From the NCBI RefSeq assembly GCF_047675955.1, contig NC_132911.1, forward strand, positions 70,093,133-70,157,132: a DNA stretch of 64,000 nucleotides, read 5' to 3'. Made by a program: the position numbers and the translations under genes. Numbering within the stretch: the stretch's first letter is position 1; every line of letters begins with the position of its first letter. The DNA is from Chlorocebus sabaeus. Taxonomy: Eukaryota > Chordata > Mammalia > Primates > Cercopithecidae. Below are positions 10,793 through 21,589 of the stretch, piece after piece. The notes under the pieces were generated by a model. That model ran no database searches. It was not told the DNA's origin and worked only from the letters and a program-made list of their open reading frames with translations.

Positions 10793-11768
10793 TCCTCCCA
10801 TCACAGGCCCAGAGGCCTAGGAGAGAAAAATGATTTCCTGGGCCAGGTCCAGGGCCCCACTGCCTTGTGCAGTCTCAGGACATGGCCCCCTGCGTCCCAG
10901 CCACTCTAGCTCCAGCTGTGGCTGAAAGGGGTCAACATATGGCTTGGACCATTGCTTCAGAGGGTGCTGCCCCAAGTCTCCCCAAGTCTCAGCAGCTTCC
11001 ACATGGTGTTGGACCTGTGGGTGCACAGAATTCAAAAGTTGAGCTTTAGCAGCTTCTGCCTAGATTTTAGAGAATGTATGGAAACACCTGGATGTCGAGA
11101 CAGAAGTCTGCTGCAGGGACAGAGCCCTCATGGAGAATCTCCTCTAGGGCACTGTGTAAGGAAAATGTGGGGTTGGAGCCCCCACACAGAGTCTCCACTA
11201 GGGCACTGCCTAGTGGAACTGTGAGAAGAGGGCCACCATCCTCCAGACTCCAGAAAGGTAGATCCACCAAGAGCTTGCACTGTGTGCCTGGAAAAGCCAC
11301 AGTCACTCAATGCCAGCCCATGAGAGCAGCCATGGGGGCTGAACCCTGCAAAGCCACAGGGGTAGAACTGCCCAAGGTTGTCGGAGGCCACCTCTTGCAT
11401 CAGCGTGCCCTGGGTGTAAGACATGGAGTCAGAAGAGATTATTTTGGAGTTTTAAGATTTAATGACTGCTTCACTGGATTTAAGACTTGCATGGGGCCTG
11501 TAGCCCCTTTTTTTGGCCAATTTCTCCCATTTGGAATGGGAGCATTTATCTAATGCCTGTACTATGTTGTATCTTGGAAGTCACTAACTTGTTTTTTATT
11601 TTACAGGCTCATAGGCAGAAGGGACTTCCCTTGTCTCAGATGAGACTTTGGACTTGGACTTTTGGATTCATGCTGGAATTAGTTAAAATTTGGGGGGACT
11701 GTTGGGAAGGCATCCTTCGTTTTGAAATGTAAAAAGGACATGAGATTCAGCAGGGGGCAGGGGCAGAA

Positions 11769-12154
11769 CAATATGGTTTGGCTCTGTGCCCCCAACCAAG
11801 TCTCATCTCAAATTGTAATTGCTACAATTCCCACATGTTGAGGGAGGGACATGGTGGGAAGTGATTGGATCATGGGGGTGGTTTCCCCCATGATGTTCTT
11901 GTGATAGTGAGCTGTCACGAGATCTGATGGTTTTATTAGTGTTTGACAGTTCCTCCTTCACAGTCACTCTCTGTCTCCTGCCACCACGTAAGACATGCCC
12001 ACCTCCCCTTCATCTTGTACCATGATTGTAAGTTTCCTGAGGTTTCCCCAGCCATGTGGAACTGTGAATCAATTAAACCTCTTTCCTTTACAAATTACCC
12101 AATTACCCAGTCTCAGGAAAATTCTTTATAGTAGTGTGAAAATGGACTAATGCA
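11769..12154 (+). mobile_element. 3' LTR of the MaLR provirus
   Basis: 386 bp, homologous to the LTR at 9434-9810. The first two bases read CA rather than TG. A short duplication of 'attaccca' occurs near 12096-12112. It ends in AATGCA followed by the CTTAC flank. Confidence 0.88.
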
Positions 12155-12199
12155 CTTACCTTCTTCAAGTCCCAGGGTTTTTTATAGAGGGTTTTCTCA

Positions 12200-12412
12200 A
12201 TAGCAGCACTATTGACATTTTAGGCCAGATAATTTTTTGTTGCAGGATGCTGCCTTGTGCATTGTAGAATGTTTAGCATCTCTACCCACTAGATACCAGT
12301 AGCACTTTCTCCCAGTCATTAAAAACCAAAAATGTCTCTACCCATTTCACACTGTACTAGGATAAATCACCCCTAGTGAGAACCACTCCTTTAGGTGTCA
12401 AATTATGGATAA
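12200..12412 (+). mobile_element. hAT-type MITE (ends CAGTGGTTCTCAA-like)
   Basis: Matches a recalled non-autonomous hAT family: gcactattgacatttta, ataattttttgttgcagg, attgtagaatgtttagca, actagataccagtagcac, ending gagaaccactcc. Other copies lie at 13478-13570 and, reversed, at 29495-29712. I do not assign a subfamily name. Confidence 0.7.
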
Positions 12413-12427
12413 CAGAACCCATTTCAA

Positions 12428-12901
12428 GGTAGTAGGCAGAATACTACCCTCTGAAGATGTTCACATCCTAATCCCCAGGACCTGTGAGTATGTTACCTTA
12501 CGTGGTAAAGGGAAATTAAGGTTGCATTGGTGACCCTGAATTCAAAGATTATTCTAGATTATTTGGGTAGATCCAATGTAATCACTAGGGTCCTTAAAAG
12601 TGAAAGAGTGAAGCAGAAGAAGTTGGAATGATCTGATGTGAAAAGGACTTGAATTATTTTTTCGGGGTTTAAAGATGGATGAAGTGGTCCATGAGTCACA
12701 GACTGTGGACAGCCTCTAGAAGCTGGAAAAGAGAAGGAAACAGATCCTACCAAGGAAAGAACACAGTCTTGTTGACCCCTTGATTTTAGCTCAGTGATAC
12801 TCATGTCAAACTTCTGACTTACATAACTGTAAGATAATAAATGTGTTTTAAGCCACCAAGGTTATGGTAACTTGTTATAGCAGCAATAGAAAACTAATAC
12901 A
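12428..12901 (+). mobile_element. Solo MLT1 LTR (ERVL-MaLR)
   Basis: Wording typical of MLT1 LTRs: tgttcacatcctaatcccca, agcctctagaagctggaaaa, ccttgattttagctcagtga, gtaagataataaatgtgttt, and the terminal gcaatagaaaactaatacaa. No internal region or partner LTR. Confidence 0.85.
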
Positions 12902-12995
12902 ATAGGGCTACTGTGAAAATTTTGAGATAATGCACATAATTTATTGTCATCTGGAAATAGTAACTGATTAATAAATTTTAGTGATTTTGAAGATT
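12902..12995 (+). mobile_element. Possible MIR 3' tail
   Basis: Weak match to the MIR tail: gagataatgcacataattt, then ctgattaataaattttag. Could be coincidental. Confidence 0.35.
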
Positions 12996-13477
12996 ATCTT
13001 AGCAAAAAGACTGGGTCATAAGGCAGTAATCTACAAGTTTTAATGGTGTTCTAAGGCTTTTAAGTGGATTAATGGGTTTTATGCAGTATGCTATCTAGAA
13101 ATGCCACTTGTTCAAGTGTAACAAGAAATCCCTCACTGTGCCTTGGCATTCATGCTCCTGCTGGCATGTTTCACCTCACAATTCTGTACTCTATGTTCTC
13201 AGCTCTCTGTGTCCTTGACTCCGTTCTCCTCTTTGGCCTGCCTTCTTGTGGCCATTGCTCTAGACATGCAAATTTGGGTCTGGTCCTTGGAGATCTCTCC
13301 TGAATGTTTTTTTTCTTTTCTTTTCTTTTCCTTTTTTTTCCTTTTTGTTTTTTTGTTTTCGTCTTCTGGCTCCTTGCAAAGCAGCTGTGATTGAGCAGGT
13401 AAGTTTTATCATGAACCCACTGTATCCACACAAGTTATTACCAAACCCATTGTATCCACACAAGTTGTTCTACACAC
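12996..13477. other. Single-copy sequence with T-rich stretch and short duplication
   Basis: Holds a (TTTTC)n-like T-rich stretch at 13307-13360, an isolated consensus 5' splice-site sequence CAG/GTAAGT at 13396-13404, and the direct repeat listed next. No gene-like frame was recognised. Confidence 0.5.
13414..13473. repeat. Two-copy local duplication, 30-bp period
   Basis: Starting at 13414 and 13444, 23 bases recur with one change (aacccaytgtatccacacaa...); the last seven bases of each unit differ. A small replication-slippage type duplication. Confidence 0.85.
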
Positions 13478-13570
13478 TGATACTGCTAGCACTTTCTCCC
13501 AGCCATAAAAAAACCAAAATATCTGTACACAGTGCACATTTGAGTAAATCACCCTAGCTGAGAACCAGTC
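13478..13570 (+). mobile_element. hAT MITE, right half only
   Basis: Shares tagcactttctcccag, aaccaaaa and the terminal gagaacca with the copy at 12200-12412. The left half is missing. Confidence 0.55.
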
Positions 13571-13579
13571 CCTACCAGT

Positions 13580-14343
13580 CAGTCTCATTTCTGGGGTGAA
13601 GATAGGACAACTGGGGTAGCTTTGTTTCAGGTATTTTGATGCTGTCGTTTGGTGCCATTACATTTAGGATCATTATGTCTACCCTGTGATTGATCCTTTC
13701 ACTGTTGTAAAATATTCCTCTTTGTTGCTAGTAATTTTCTTTTCACTGAAGACTAATTTATCTGATATTAATATAGTTGCTACTGTTTTTTAAAATGAAT
13801 TCTTGCATGATATATCTTTTTTCATCCTTTTTCCTTCAACCTACCTATATCATTGTATTTGAAGTGACTTTCTTTAAGAAAGCATATGGTTGGATCATGT
13901 TTTTTCATCCACTCTGCCAATTTCTGTCTATTAACTGATGTAATTAAACTATTTACATTTGAAGTAATTATTGATATGTTAGGGCTGAAATCTACCATTT
14001 TGTTATTTTTAGTTTTTGTTTTCTTATTTATCATTTCTTTGTTTCTTTTTTCTTACCTTTCTGTATGCTATTTCAATATTTTTAGCTTCTTATTTTGATT
14101 TACATATAGTCTTTCATAGTATATTGCTTTGTATAGTTTTCTTAGTTGTTGCTCTAGGTATTATTACAATACACACAAGTAATTTATCATAATCTATTAA
14201 TATCAACTTTTTACCATTTTGAATGAAGTATAGAAAATGTACTTCCTTTTAGACACATTTACTCACCATTTAAATATAGTTACCTTTAAATATTGTTGTC
14301 CTGAGTGCCACAATTTATTGTGTACCACATCAGATGATGCTAC
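13580..14343 (-). mobile_element. Old L1 fragment spanning the start of ORF2
   Basis: The minus frame at 13822-14034 contains RQKLAEWMKKHDPTICFL, the conserved start of the L1 ORF2 endonuclease domain. Upstream sequence (rightward on +) resembles the linker before ORF2. Leftward sequence continues into ORF2 without an open frame. L1M or L1ME grade. Confidence 0.75.
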
Positions 14344-14379
14344 ACTTTTTTCATCAACTATAAAATATTATTTAAGAAG

Positions 14380-15000
14380 TGCATGAAGCATAAGGATAAC
14401 ATATAGATTGACGGAGTTCAGAAATAAACCTTGACAATTATGGTCAACTGAATTTTAACAAGGATGCCAAGACATTTCAATGGGGGAAAAATAGTCTTCT
14501 TAACAAATGGTGTTGGGACCACTGGATATCTGTATGTAAAAGAATGAAGCTGGAACCCTTACCTCACACCACATACAAAAATTAACATTTCTCCCAAAAA
14601 GATATACAAATGGCCAACATGCACAGGGAAAGATGCTCAACATTATCAGTCATTAGAAAAGTACAAATCAAAGCCACATGAGATACCACTTTATATCTAC
14701 TAATCTACTAGGATGGCTATAATAAAAAAGTCAGATAAAATCAGCATTGTTAAGGATACACAAAAGTTGGAACCCTTGTTCACTGCTGTGGGAATGTAAA
14801 ATAATTCAGCCACTTTTAAAAATATTTAGAGTTACCAGACAAACCAGGAATTCCATTTCTAGGTATCTATGGAAGATAATTAAAAACATATGTCTTTACA
14901 AAAACTTGTACATGAATGTTCATAACTGCACTATGCGTGAAAGCCTCAAAGTGGAAATACTCAAATATCCATCAACTGAAGAATGAATAAAGATGGGGCC
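14380..15000 (+). mobile_element. Old L1 fragment, ORF2 tail
   Basis: Forward L1M ORF2 3' wording: aacaaatggtgttgggacca, caaatggccaacatgcacag, atgagataccactttatatc, ttcactgctgtgggaatgta. It is opposed to the fragment at 13580-14343, a tail-to-tail arrangement of two old pieces. No 3' UTR. Confidence 0.8.
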
Positions 15001-16500
15001 TAACTATAATCTCTAGAAAGAAAAAGTTTTGTAATGGGATGGTCAGTAGAAAAAGCCACAGTCCCTGTTCCTACAGCTGTTCCAAAGGCCTTAACTGATA
15101 TACTTCCTCTTCCTCCTCTCCATAACCCATTTTCTATTTTCTCCATCCTTGGCTAGCATTTCAGTCTCTCTGGATTCCTTGCTTGATGGAACGACCTACA
15201 CTGTCACCTCTAGACTGAGGCTTTGGTTGCCTTCCCCTCATCAGGCGATTTTTACTGCATTCACCTGTTTGTTTTTATGTACTTGGAATAGTAGCACTAA
15301 GGGATGTTCCAATGAGTCCTTTGATTTGCAGGCTCTTCCCTGACCCACAAAGTAGTAGCAACCTGATTTCTTCCTTATAATCAGTGCCAGTTGGCCCTGC
15401 TGATAGAGTAACCCTTTTCACCACCTGTTGGTTCATTAACATGAGGAGTGACCAGACATTAGTTGTAGTTTTGAGTTTAGTGAAACATCATATCCCTAGT
15501 GAAAGTATTATCTCCTTCCTGAGAATCAGAACCTTGAATCCAATAGACCACAGAGTTGCAGGGATGGAAAATAAAAATTCTGCAAGTTGGATCATGGGAG
15601 TCGTGCAGTGTGGAGCCAGTGTTATTTCTACCCCTTGGTTCCTCACCCTGTGCAGTGAACTTGTCAGAAATAGGACCAAATATTGTGCAATTGTTGAAAG
15701 CATATATAACATCCTGAAGGACTGTGCAGCACCACTGCAGGATGTTGTCTACAAATGGCCATCTTAATAGAACCTTTCCAAAGTTCTATCAGGCTAGTGC
15801 ACTGGGAAACATAGTATGTGATAGGACCTAGGTCCCATGGACCTGTGCCCACTATCCCATCTTGTTTTGCCGTAAAATGACTCTTTTGGCCTGTGGCGGT
15901 GTTACACAGGATCCTATGTTGCTAAAGTACATTATAATCCCATGGAGACTGGTGCCATCAAAGGTACTGCAGGCAGAGAAGTCACACCCTTATCCAAAGT
16001 TAGCATCAAAGATGAATTATACCCTTTCAGGATTGAAAAGATGCAAGATATTCCACTTATCCAAGATGCTAGCTGGCCTCCTTAAGGGATACTGTATTGA
16101 GAACACATTTGGTCCCCAGTGCTTCCCAGTTTTGGTATTCAGCAATAGAAATAACTGGGTCAGCCATGGTGAAAGAGAACCTGTGATACTGAGCCCATGC
16201 ACAACCTCTAACCCCACCACCATGGCTACCCTGTATGTAGCATGCTATTTCCTAGCACTGGAACAGCTAAGAAGAGTTACTCAGTCTGCCTTGTTGTTGA
16301 ATCTCTCCTCTACAGTTGGTGTTTTCTGGTGGGCATTACAGTGAAACACAAAGATCTCCACTCCTTGTGCCCACTCTCTAAAGTCCATCCACACGTATCT
16401 TCCCCAGACCTTCTTGTCTCTGATTTTCCATTTCCACTGTTTCTAGGCCCTGAGTAACCTACCAGGCCATTTACCACTACCTATTCCCCTACTGGGGCTG
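15001..16500. other. 1.5-kb block of uncertain origin, possibly ERV class III-like internal sequence
   Basis: The base composition is more balanced than its flanks, and several moderate frames exist on both strands: + 15384-15767 and 15862-16344; - 15488-15712 and 16017-16223. The minus peptides include runs such as SPWLTQLFLLLNTKTGKHWG that look derived from a coding sequence. Parts remind me of decayed ERVL-type internal sequence in reverse, but I see no integrase or polymerase signature I can defend. It could be single-copy DNA. Confidence 0.3.
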
Positions 16501-16809
16501 AAGACAACAAATACAGAAAACATGTAGAGCAATTTTCTATAAAAAGGAACAGGGACTAGGGGAATGATTGGAGAGAGAAAAGCAGTCAAGATAGTTTTTC
16601 TTTTGAGATAAGAAGACATTAGAGTGTGTCAGTATGCTGATGGAAATAATCCCAATGAAATAGAAACTATGATGTAGTACACGGAGAATTACTGGAGATG
16701 GATTTCAGTAGCCTTGAAATGCACTGTAAATGGTAATATATTATTTGAAGCCAAATTATGACATATTTTAATCATTTCTACATAAATTTAATGGGATTAT
16801 ATAAATTAA
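16501..16809. other. Single-copy sequence
   Basis: No repeat or gene-like frame recognised. Confidence 0.5.
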
Positions 16810-16990
16810 TTATTCAAGTAACATATATTAAGCATCTACTGGGAGCTAAGGGTGTGCTATTTCTAGGGGCATAAAGGTAAATAAGAACTTCTTAAGGAAT
16901 TTACAATGAGAGAGATGGTTGTGGAAAAAGTTAATTGCAATTCAATGTGAGAAAAGCTATAATAGAAGCCTGGGTAGAAGGATCTTCATT
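16810..16990 (-). mobile_element. L2-like fragment
   Basis: tattaagcatctactgggag, gtgctatttctaggggcata, ttaaggaatttacaatgag and a following agaaaagctataatagaagc resemble the complement of the L2 3' region. Confidence 0.5.
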
Positions 16991-17879
16991 TTGATATCAC
17001 ATACCTCAAATACTCAAATAACTGCTAACATATATAGAACCTAAGTGCAAAAGATACATAACTTGTTCTTTCAGGATTTTAAAATATCTTTTATCTGTTG
17101 TTCTTGTACTCACAGGAGAAAATCAAAAGAGAAGCTACTTTTTAATTTGCCCTCTTTTTTTCTTACTGCAAAATGGATAGAGAGATGATGTAAATGTAAA
17201 TGTGGTTATAAAAAGTTACAATTATGAATAATTGGTACTGCCAGTTACAGATTCTGATGAATTGCTGATATGTAGAATCACTAAGATAACTGACAAAGGA
17301 ATGTTATAAAATCAGATAATGCTTTCCTAGGAAATTATTAGGGAAAAATAGCATTAGAATAGAGAAAATGAAGCTGATATTTTTGGGCTTTACTGTCTTT
17401 TACTGAGCATGCATTATGCATAAAATTGCATGTCATGAGTCAATTTCTAGAAGGTTTACTTTGAAGGGGAAAAGAGTGCAATTCTAAGAACAACGTAAGC
17501 CCAAAGCCAAAAAAAATCTGTACATTTTAAAAAGTTGCATTGCATTTCTCATATCTATGCCATTGAGATATAACATCTACAGAGGAAAACATGGATGAGG
17601 ACCAAACGGAGCTCACTCTTGGCAATAGACAACAATGGCATTTACAAGTAACCAGAGTTGCTTAGAGCCAAACCAAGATCTATCTCCTCCCCCGCATTCA
17701 ATTAACTTCATTAAACTGCACCCATGTCCTATACAAAATATACTCTTTTTTGCCTTAAGAGATTAAAATAATTTTTCTAATTTTTAAACTTTATTAGATA
17801 TAAATTATTTTTATTCTCATTATATAAATTATATTAATATATAATTAAATAAGTATTGAGCCAAGTTAGATCTCATTGA
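16991..17879. other. Single-copy AT-rich sequence
   Basis: No recognised repeat. An AT-rich stretch (17760-17860) immediately precedes the full-length L1, a usual setting for L1 integration. Confidence 0.5.
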
Positions 17880-19801
17880 CATGGAGGTGGCCAAGCAAGA
17901 TGGCTGAATAGAAGCCTCCAGCAATCATTCCCACCATGGGAACAACAAATTTTAACAACTATCTGCACTCAGAAAAGCACCTTCATAAGAAGCAAAAATC
18001 AGATAAGCAATCACAGTACCTGATTTTAACTTCATATTGCTAAAAGATGCACTGAAGAGGGTAGGAAAGATGGTCTTGAATTGCCGATGCACTCCCTCCC
18101 CCATGCCCCAGCAGCAGTGGCATAGCACAGAGAGAAAATCTGTGTGCTTGAGGGAGGGAGAGCACAATGGGGGACTTTGCGCTGAACTCAGTGCTGCCTG
18201 TGGCAGAGGAAAGCAAAACTGTGCTGAACTCAGCCGGCACTCACCCATGGAGGGAGCATTTTGACCAGAACTAACCAGAGGAAAAGTGCCTATCCCAGCA
18301 GTCAGAACTTGTGTTTCTGGGCAAGCCTTGCCACCATGAGCTAAAGGGCTCTGGGGTTCTAAGTGAACTTGGAAAGGCAGTCTAGGACACAAGGACTTCA
18401 AGTCTTTAGGCAACTAAGTGCTAGGCTGGGCTTAGAGCCAATGGACTGGGGTAGCACATGACCTAGTGAGATATCAGACAGTTTGGCTAGGGAGTGCTTG
18501 TGCTACCCCTCCCCGAATACTAGTCAGTGCAGCTTGCAACAATGAAAGTGACACCTTTCTTTTGCTTGAAGAGAGGAGAGAGAAAAGTAAAAAGGAATTT
18601 TGTCTTGCATCTTGGATACCAGCTCAGCCACAGTAGAATAGGGCACCAGGCAGAGTCTTGAGGTCCCCATCCCAGACCCTAGCTCCTGGATGACATTTCT
18701 AGACACACCCTGGGAAAGAAGGGAATCACTGCCTTGAAGGGAAGGAACCAGTCCTGGCAGGATCCATCAGCTACTGACTAAAGAGACCTTGGGACCTAAA
18801 TAACTAACAGTGACACCCAGGTAGTACACTGTGAACCTTGGGTGAGATCCTGAGACATGCTGGCTTCAGGTAACAGCTTGGCCACAGGGTGGGAGAGCAC
18901 CAAGTGGGTTCTTAAGGCCCCTGAGTCCAGCCCTAGGCTCTTAGACAGCATTTCTGGGCCTGCGAGGAGCAAGAAGGGAGCTCACTGCCTTGTAGGATAA
19001 GTTCCAGACCTGGCATCATTCACCAAAAGCTGACTGAAGAGCCCTTGGGCCTTAATTGAACATTGGCAGTGGCCTGGCAGAACTCTCCATGGACTGGTGG
19101 TGGTGGTGCCATGGGGAGAGGATCCTCTGCCTATGGAAAAGGGAGGGAAGAGTGGGAATGATTTTGTCTTGTGGCTTGAGTGCCACATTAGCCATAGTAG
19201 AATAAAAATACCAGGTAAAATTTTAAGGTTTTTTAGCTCCAATCCCTGGCTTCCAGATAATATCTCTGGATCTACCTGAGGTCTGGGGGAACTTGCCACC
19301 CTGAAAAGGACATAAACCTGGCTAGCTTTGTTACATGCTGATTGCCGAACCATAGGGCCTTGAGTGAACATAAGTGGTAGCCAGGTAGTGGTTACAGTGG
19401 GCCTTGGGTGAGACCCAGTGCTGTGCTGGCTTCAGGTCTGACCCAGGACAGTCCCAGTGGTGGCCACAGGGGTACTTGTGTCACACCATCCCCAGCTCCA
19501 AGTGGCTCAGCACACAGAGAGATAATCTGTTTGTTGGGAGAAAGTAAGTGAAGAGAGCAAGAGTCTCCACCTGATAATCCAGAGAATTCTTCTGGATCTT
19601 ATTCAGGACCACCAAGGTAGCACCTTTATGAGTCTGCAAGAATCATAGCATTACTGGGCTTGGGGCCCAAGTCCCTTCTAATACCTGGAAAGCCTTCCCA
19701 AGAAGGATGGGCACAAACAAGCCCAGATTGCAATAATATCTAACTCTTCAATGCCCAGACACTGACAAACATCCACAAGCATCAAAACCATCCAGAAAAA
19801 C
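17880..19801 (+). promoter_or_regulatory. L1 5' UTR (decayed promoter region)
   Basis: About 1.9 kb, GC-richer than its surroundings, with the repeated themes of old L1 5' UTRs: gcaccaggcagagtcttgag, gacctagtgagatatcagac, aagagacc/gcccttgg followed by tgaacat. Blocks recur at roughly 18.6, 18.9 and 19.2 kb (each with 'gccacag' or 'gccatag' then 'agcacc' or 'atacca'), suggesting internal repetition. No function can be assumed after this much decay. Confidence 0.75.
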
Positions 19802-19958
19802 ATGATCTCACCAAATGAACTAAGCAAAGTACCAGGGATGAATTCTGGAGGAACAGAGATCTGTGATCTTTCAAAGAGAGAATTCAAAACAGCTGTTTCG
19901 AGGAAACTGAAAGAAATTCAAGATAACGCAGAGAAAAAATTCAGGATTCTATCAGATT

Positions 19959-20235
19959 CCTGTAATTTCAACAATTTGAGAGGCCAAGGTGGGAGGATCA
20001 CTTGAGGTCAGGAGTTCAAGACCAGCCTGGGCAACATGGTGAAACCCCATCTCTACTAAAAATACAAAAATTAGCCAGGCGTGGTAGTGCACGCCTGTAG
20101 TCTCAGCCACTCAGGAGGCTGAGGCACAAGAATCACTTGAACCCAGGAGGCAGAGGTTGCAGTGAGCTGAGATTGTGCCACTGCACTCTAGTCCAGGTGA
20201 TAGAATGAGACTGTCTCAAAAAAAAAAAAAAAAAG
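19959..20235 (+). mobile_element. Alu SINE in L1 ORF1, 5' truncated
   Basis: Lacks the first ~20 bases of Alu. Flanked by attctatcagat (19946-19957) and attatatcagat (20237-20248), a target duplication copied from ORF1. It ends in an A-tail of about 17 bases. Confidence 0.92.
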
Positions 20236-20700
20236 AATTATATCAGATACATTTAACAGAGATTGAAATAATTAAAAGGAATCAAGCAGAAACTCTAAGA
20301 GTTGAAAAATGCAGTTTACATGCTGAATAATGCATGAGTCTCTTAATAGCAGAACTGACAAAGCTGAAGAAAGAATTAGTGAGCTTGAAAACAGGCTATT
20401 TGAAAATACACTTGGAAGAGATGAAAGCAAAAAGAATAAAGAATGAAGCATGCCTACAACATCTAGAAAATAGCCACAAAAGGGCAAATCTAAGAAGTAT
20501 TGATCTTAAAGAGGAGATAGAGAAAGAGATAGGGGTAGAAAGTTTATTCAAAAGGGTAATATTAGAGAACTTCCCAAACCTAGAGAAAGATATCAATATT
20601 CTACTACAAGAAGGTTATAGAACACCAAGCAGATTTAATCCAAAGAAGACTACGTCAGGCATTTAATAATCAAACTCCCCAAAGTCAAGGACAACAAAAG

Positions 20701-21000
20701 GGACTGGGTGCGGTGGCCCATGCCTATAATCCCAGAACTTTGGGAGGCCAAGGCAGGTGGGTCACTTGAGGCTAGGAGTTTGAGACCAGTCTGGCCAACA
20801 TAGCAAAACCCTGTCTCTACTAAAAATACAAAAAACTTGTCAGGCATCATGGCATGTGCCTGTAATCCCAGCTGCCTGGGAGGCTGAGGCATGAGAATTG
20901 CTTGAGCCCAGGAGGTAGAGGTTGCAGTGAGCCAATATCATGCCACTGCACTTCAGCCTGGGCAACAGAGCAAGACTTTCTGGGGGGGAAAAAAAAAAAG
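20701..21000 (+). mobile_element. Alu SINE in L1 ORF1
   Basis: Full dimer with a G-run at 20982-20988 before its A-tail. ORF1 sequence resumes at gaataaagaaaggatcctaa. AluS-like. Confidence 0.92.
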
Positions 21001-21414
21001 GAATAAAGAAAGGATCCTAAAAGCAGCAAGAGAAAAGAAACAAATGATACATAATGGAGCTCTAATAATTCTGACAGCAGACTTCAGGGAAAACCCTACA
21101 GGCCAAGAGAGAGTGGCATGACATATTTAAAGTGTTGAAGGAAGAAAACTTCCACCCTAAAATAGTATATCTAGTGAAATTATCCTTCAAACATGAAAAA
21201 GAAAGATAAAGACTTTCCCAGACAAAAGCTGAGGAATTTCATCAATGCCAGACCTGTCCTACATGAAATGCTAAAGGGAGTTCCTCTATCTGAAAGAAAG
21301 GAACATTAATGAGCAATAAAAAAATCATCTGAAGGCTCAAAACTCACTGGAAACAGTAAGCACACAGAAAAACAAGGAATATTATAACACAGTAATTGTG
21401 GTGTGCAAACTACT

Positions 21415-21475
21415 CATATATATATATAATATATATATAAATATATATATATATAAAAATATATATATATATATA
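21415..21475. repeat. (TA)n tract at an Alu tail
   Basis: About 60 bp of alternating TA with a few AAs, sitting between the L1 linker and the T-end of a reversed Alu piece. Likely grown from that Alu's tail. Confidence 0.88.
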
Positions 21476-21589
21476 TTTTTTTTGAGATGAAGTCTCACTC
21501 TGTCACCCAGGCTGGAGTGTAGTGGTGTGATCTTGGCTCACAGCAATCTCTGCCTCCCAGGTTCAAACAAGTTTCCTGCTTTAGCCACT
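21476..21589 (-). mobile_element. Alu fragment (right arm only)
   Basis: Reverse Alu beginning at the T-run and stopping after about 110 bp at tttcctgctttagcc, so it is 5' truncated. It inserted in the L1 linker between ORF1 and ORF2. Confidence 0.88.

Larger units (their letters stand above)
9434..12154 (+). mobile_element. MaLR provirus (MST/THE1 group) carrying a nested LTR
   Basis: A complete LTR-internal-LTR element. Flanks are CTTAT at 9429-9433 and CTTAC at 12155-12159, a 4/5 match to the 5-bp duplication expected for this class. The LTRs carry the MaLR wording ggtttggctctgtg, atcatgggg, gagatctgatggtttt. After removing the nested LTR the internal region is about 1.56 kb. MaLR elements are non-autonomous relatives of ERVL retroviruses, and this copy has no coding potential. 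Confidence 0.9.
19802..21310 (+). pseudogene. L1 ORF1 remnant, interrupted by two Alus
   Basis: Begins at an ATG reading MISPNELSKVPG. A frame with KTAVSRKLKEIQDNAEKKF follows, then the coiled-coil and RNA-binding parts resume after each Alu (for example the 20334-20666 frame, rich in Leu, Glu and Lys). L1 ORF1 encodes the RNA-binding chaperone of the L1 particle. Two Alus (19959-20235 and 20701-21000) plus point stops abolish it. The end is placed at aggaacattaatgag near 21310. Confidence 0.8.

Noticed and set aside
11074..11553. 159-codon + frame and several overlapping minus frames at 10.8-11.6 kb
   Set aside because: All lie in the MaLR internal region, and open frames occur on both strands at once; the THE1 copy at 46.2-46.6 kb behaves the same way, so this reflects base composition.
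13396..13404. Perfect 5' splice-site consensus CAG/GTAAGT
   Set aside because: No open exon precedes it; a T-rich low-complexity stretch lies directly upstream. Such 9-mers occur by chance in 64 kb.
21415..21475. AT palindrome of possible structural interest
   Set aside because: Simple (TA)n at an Alu tail; explained by microsatellite growth.
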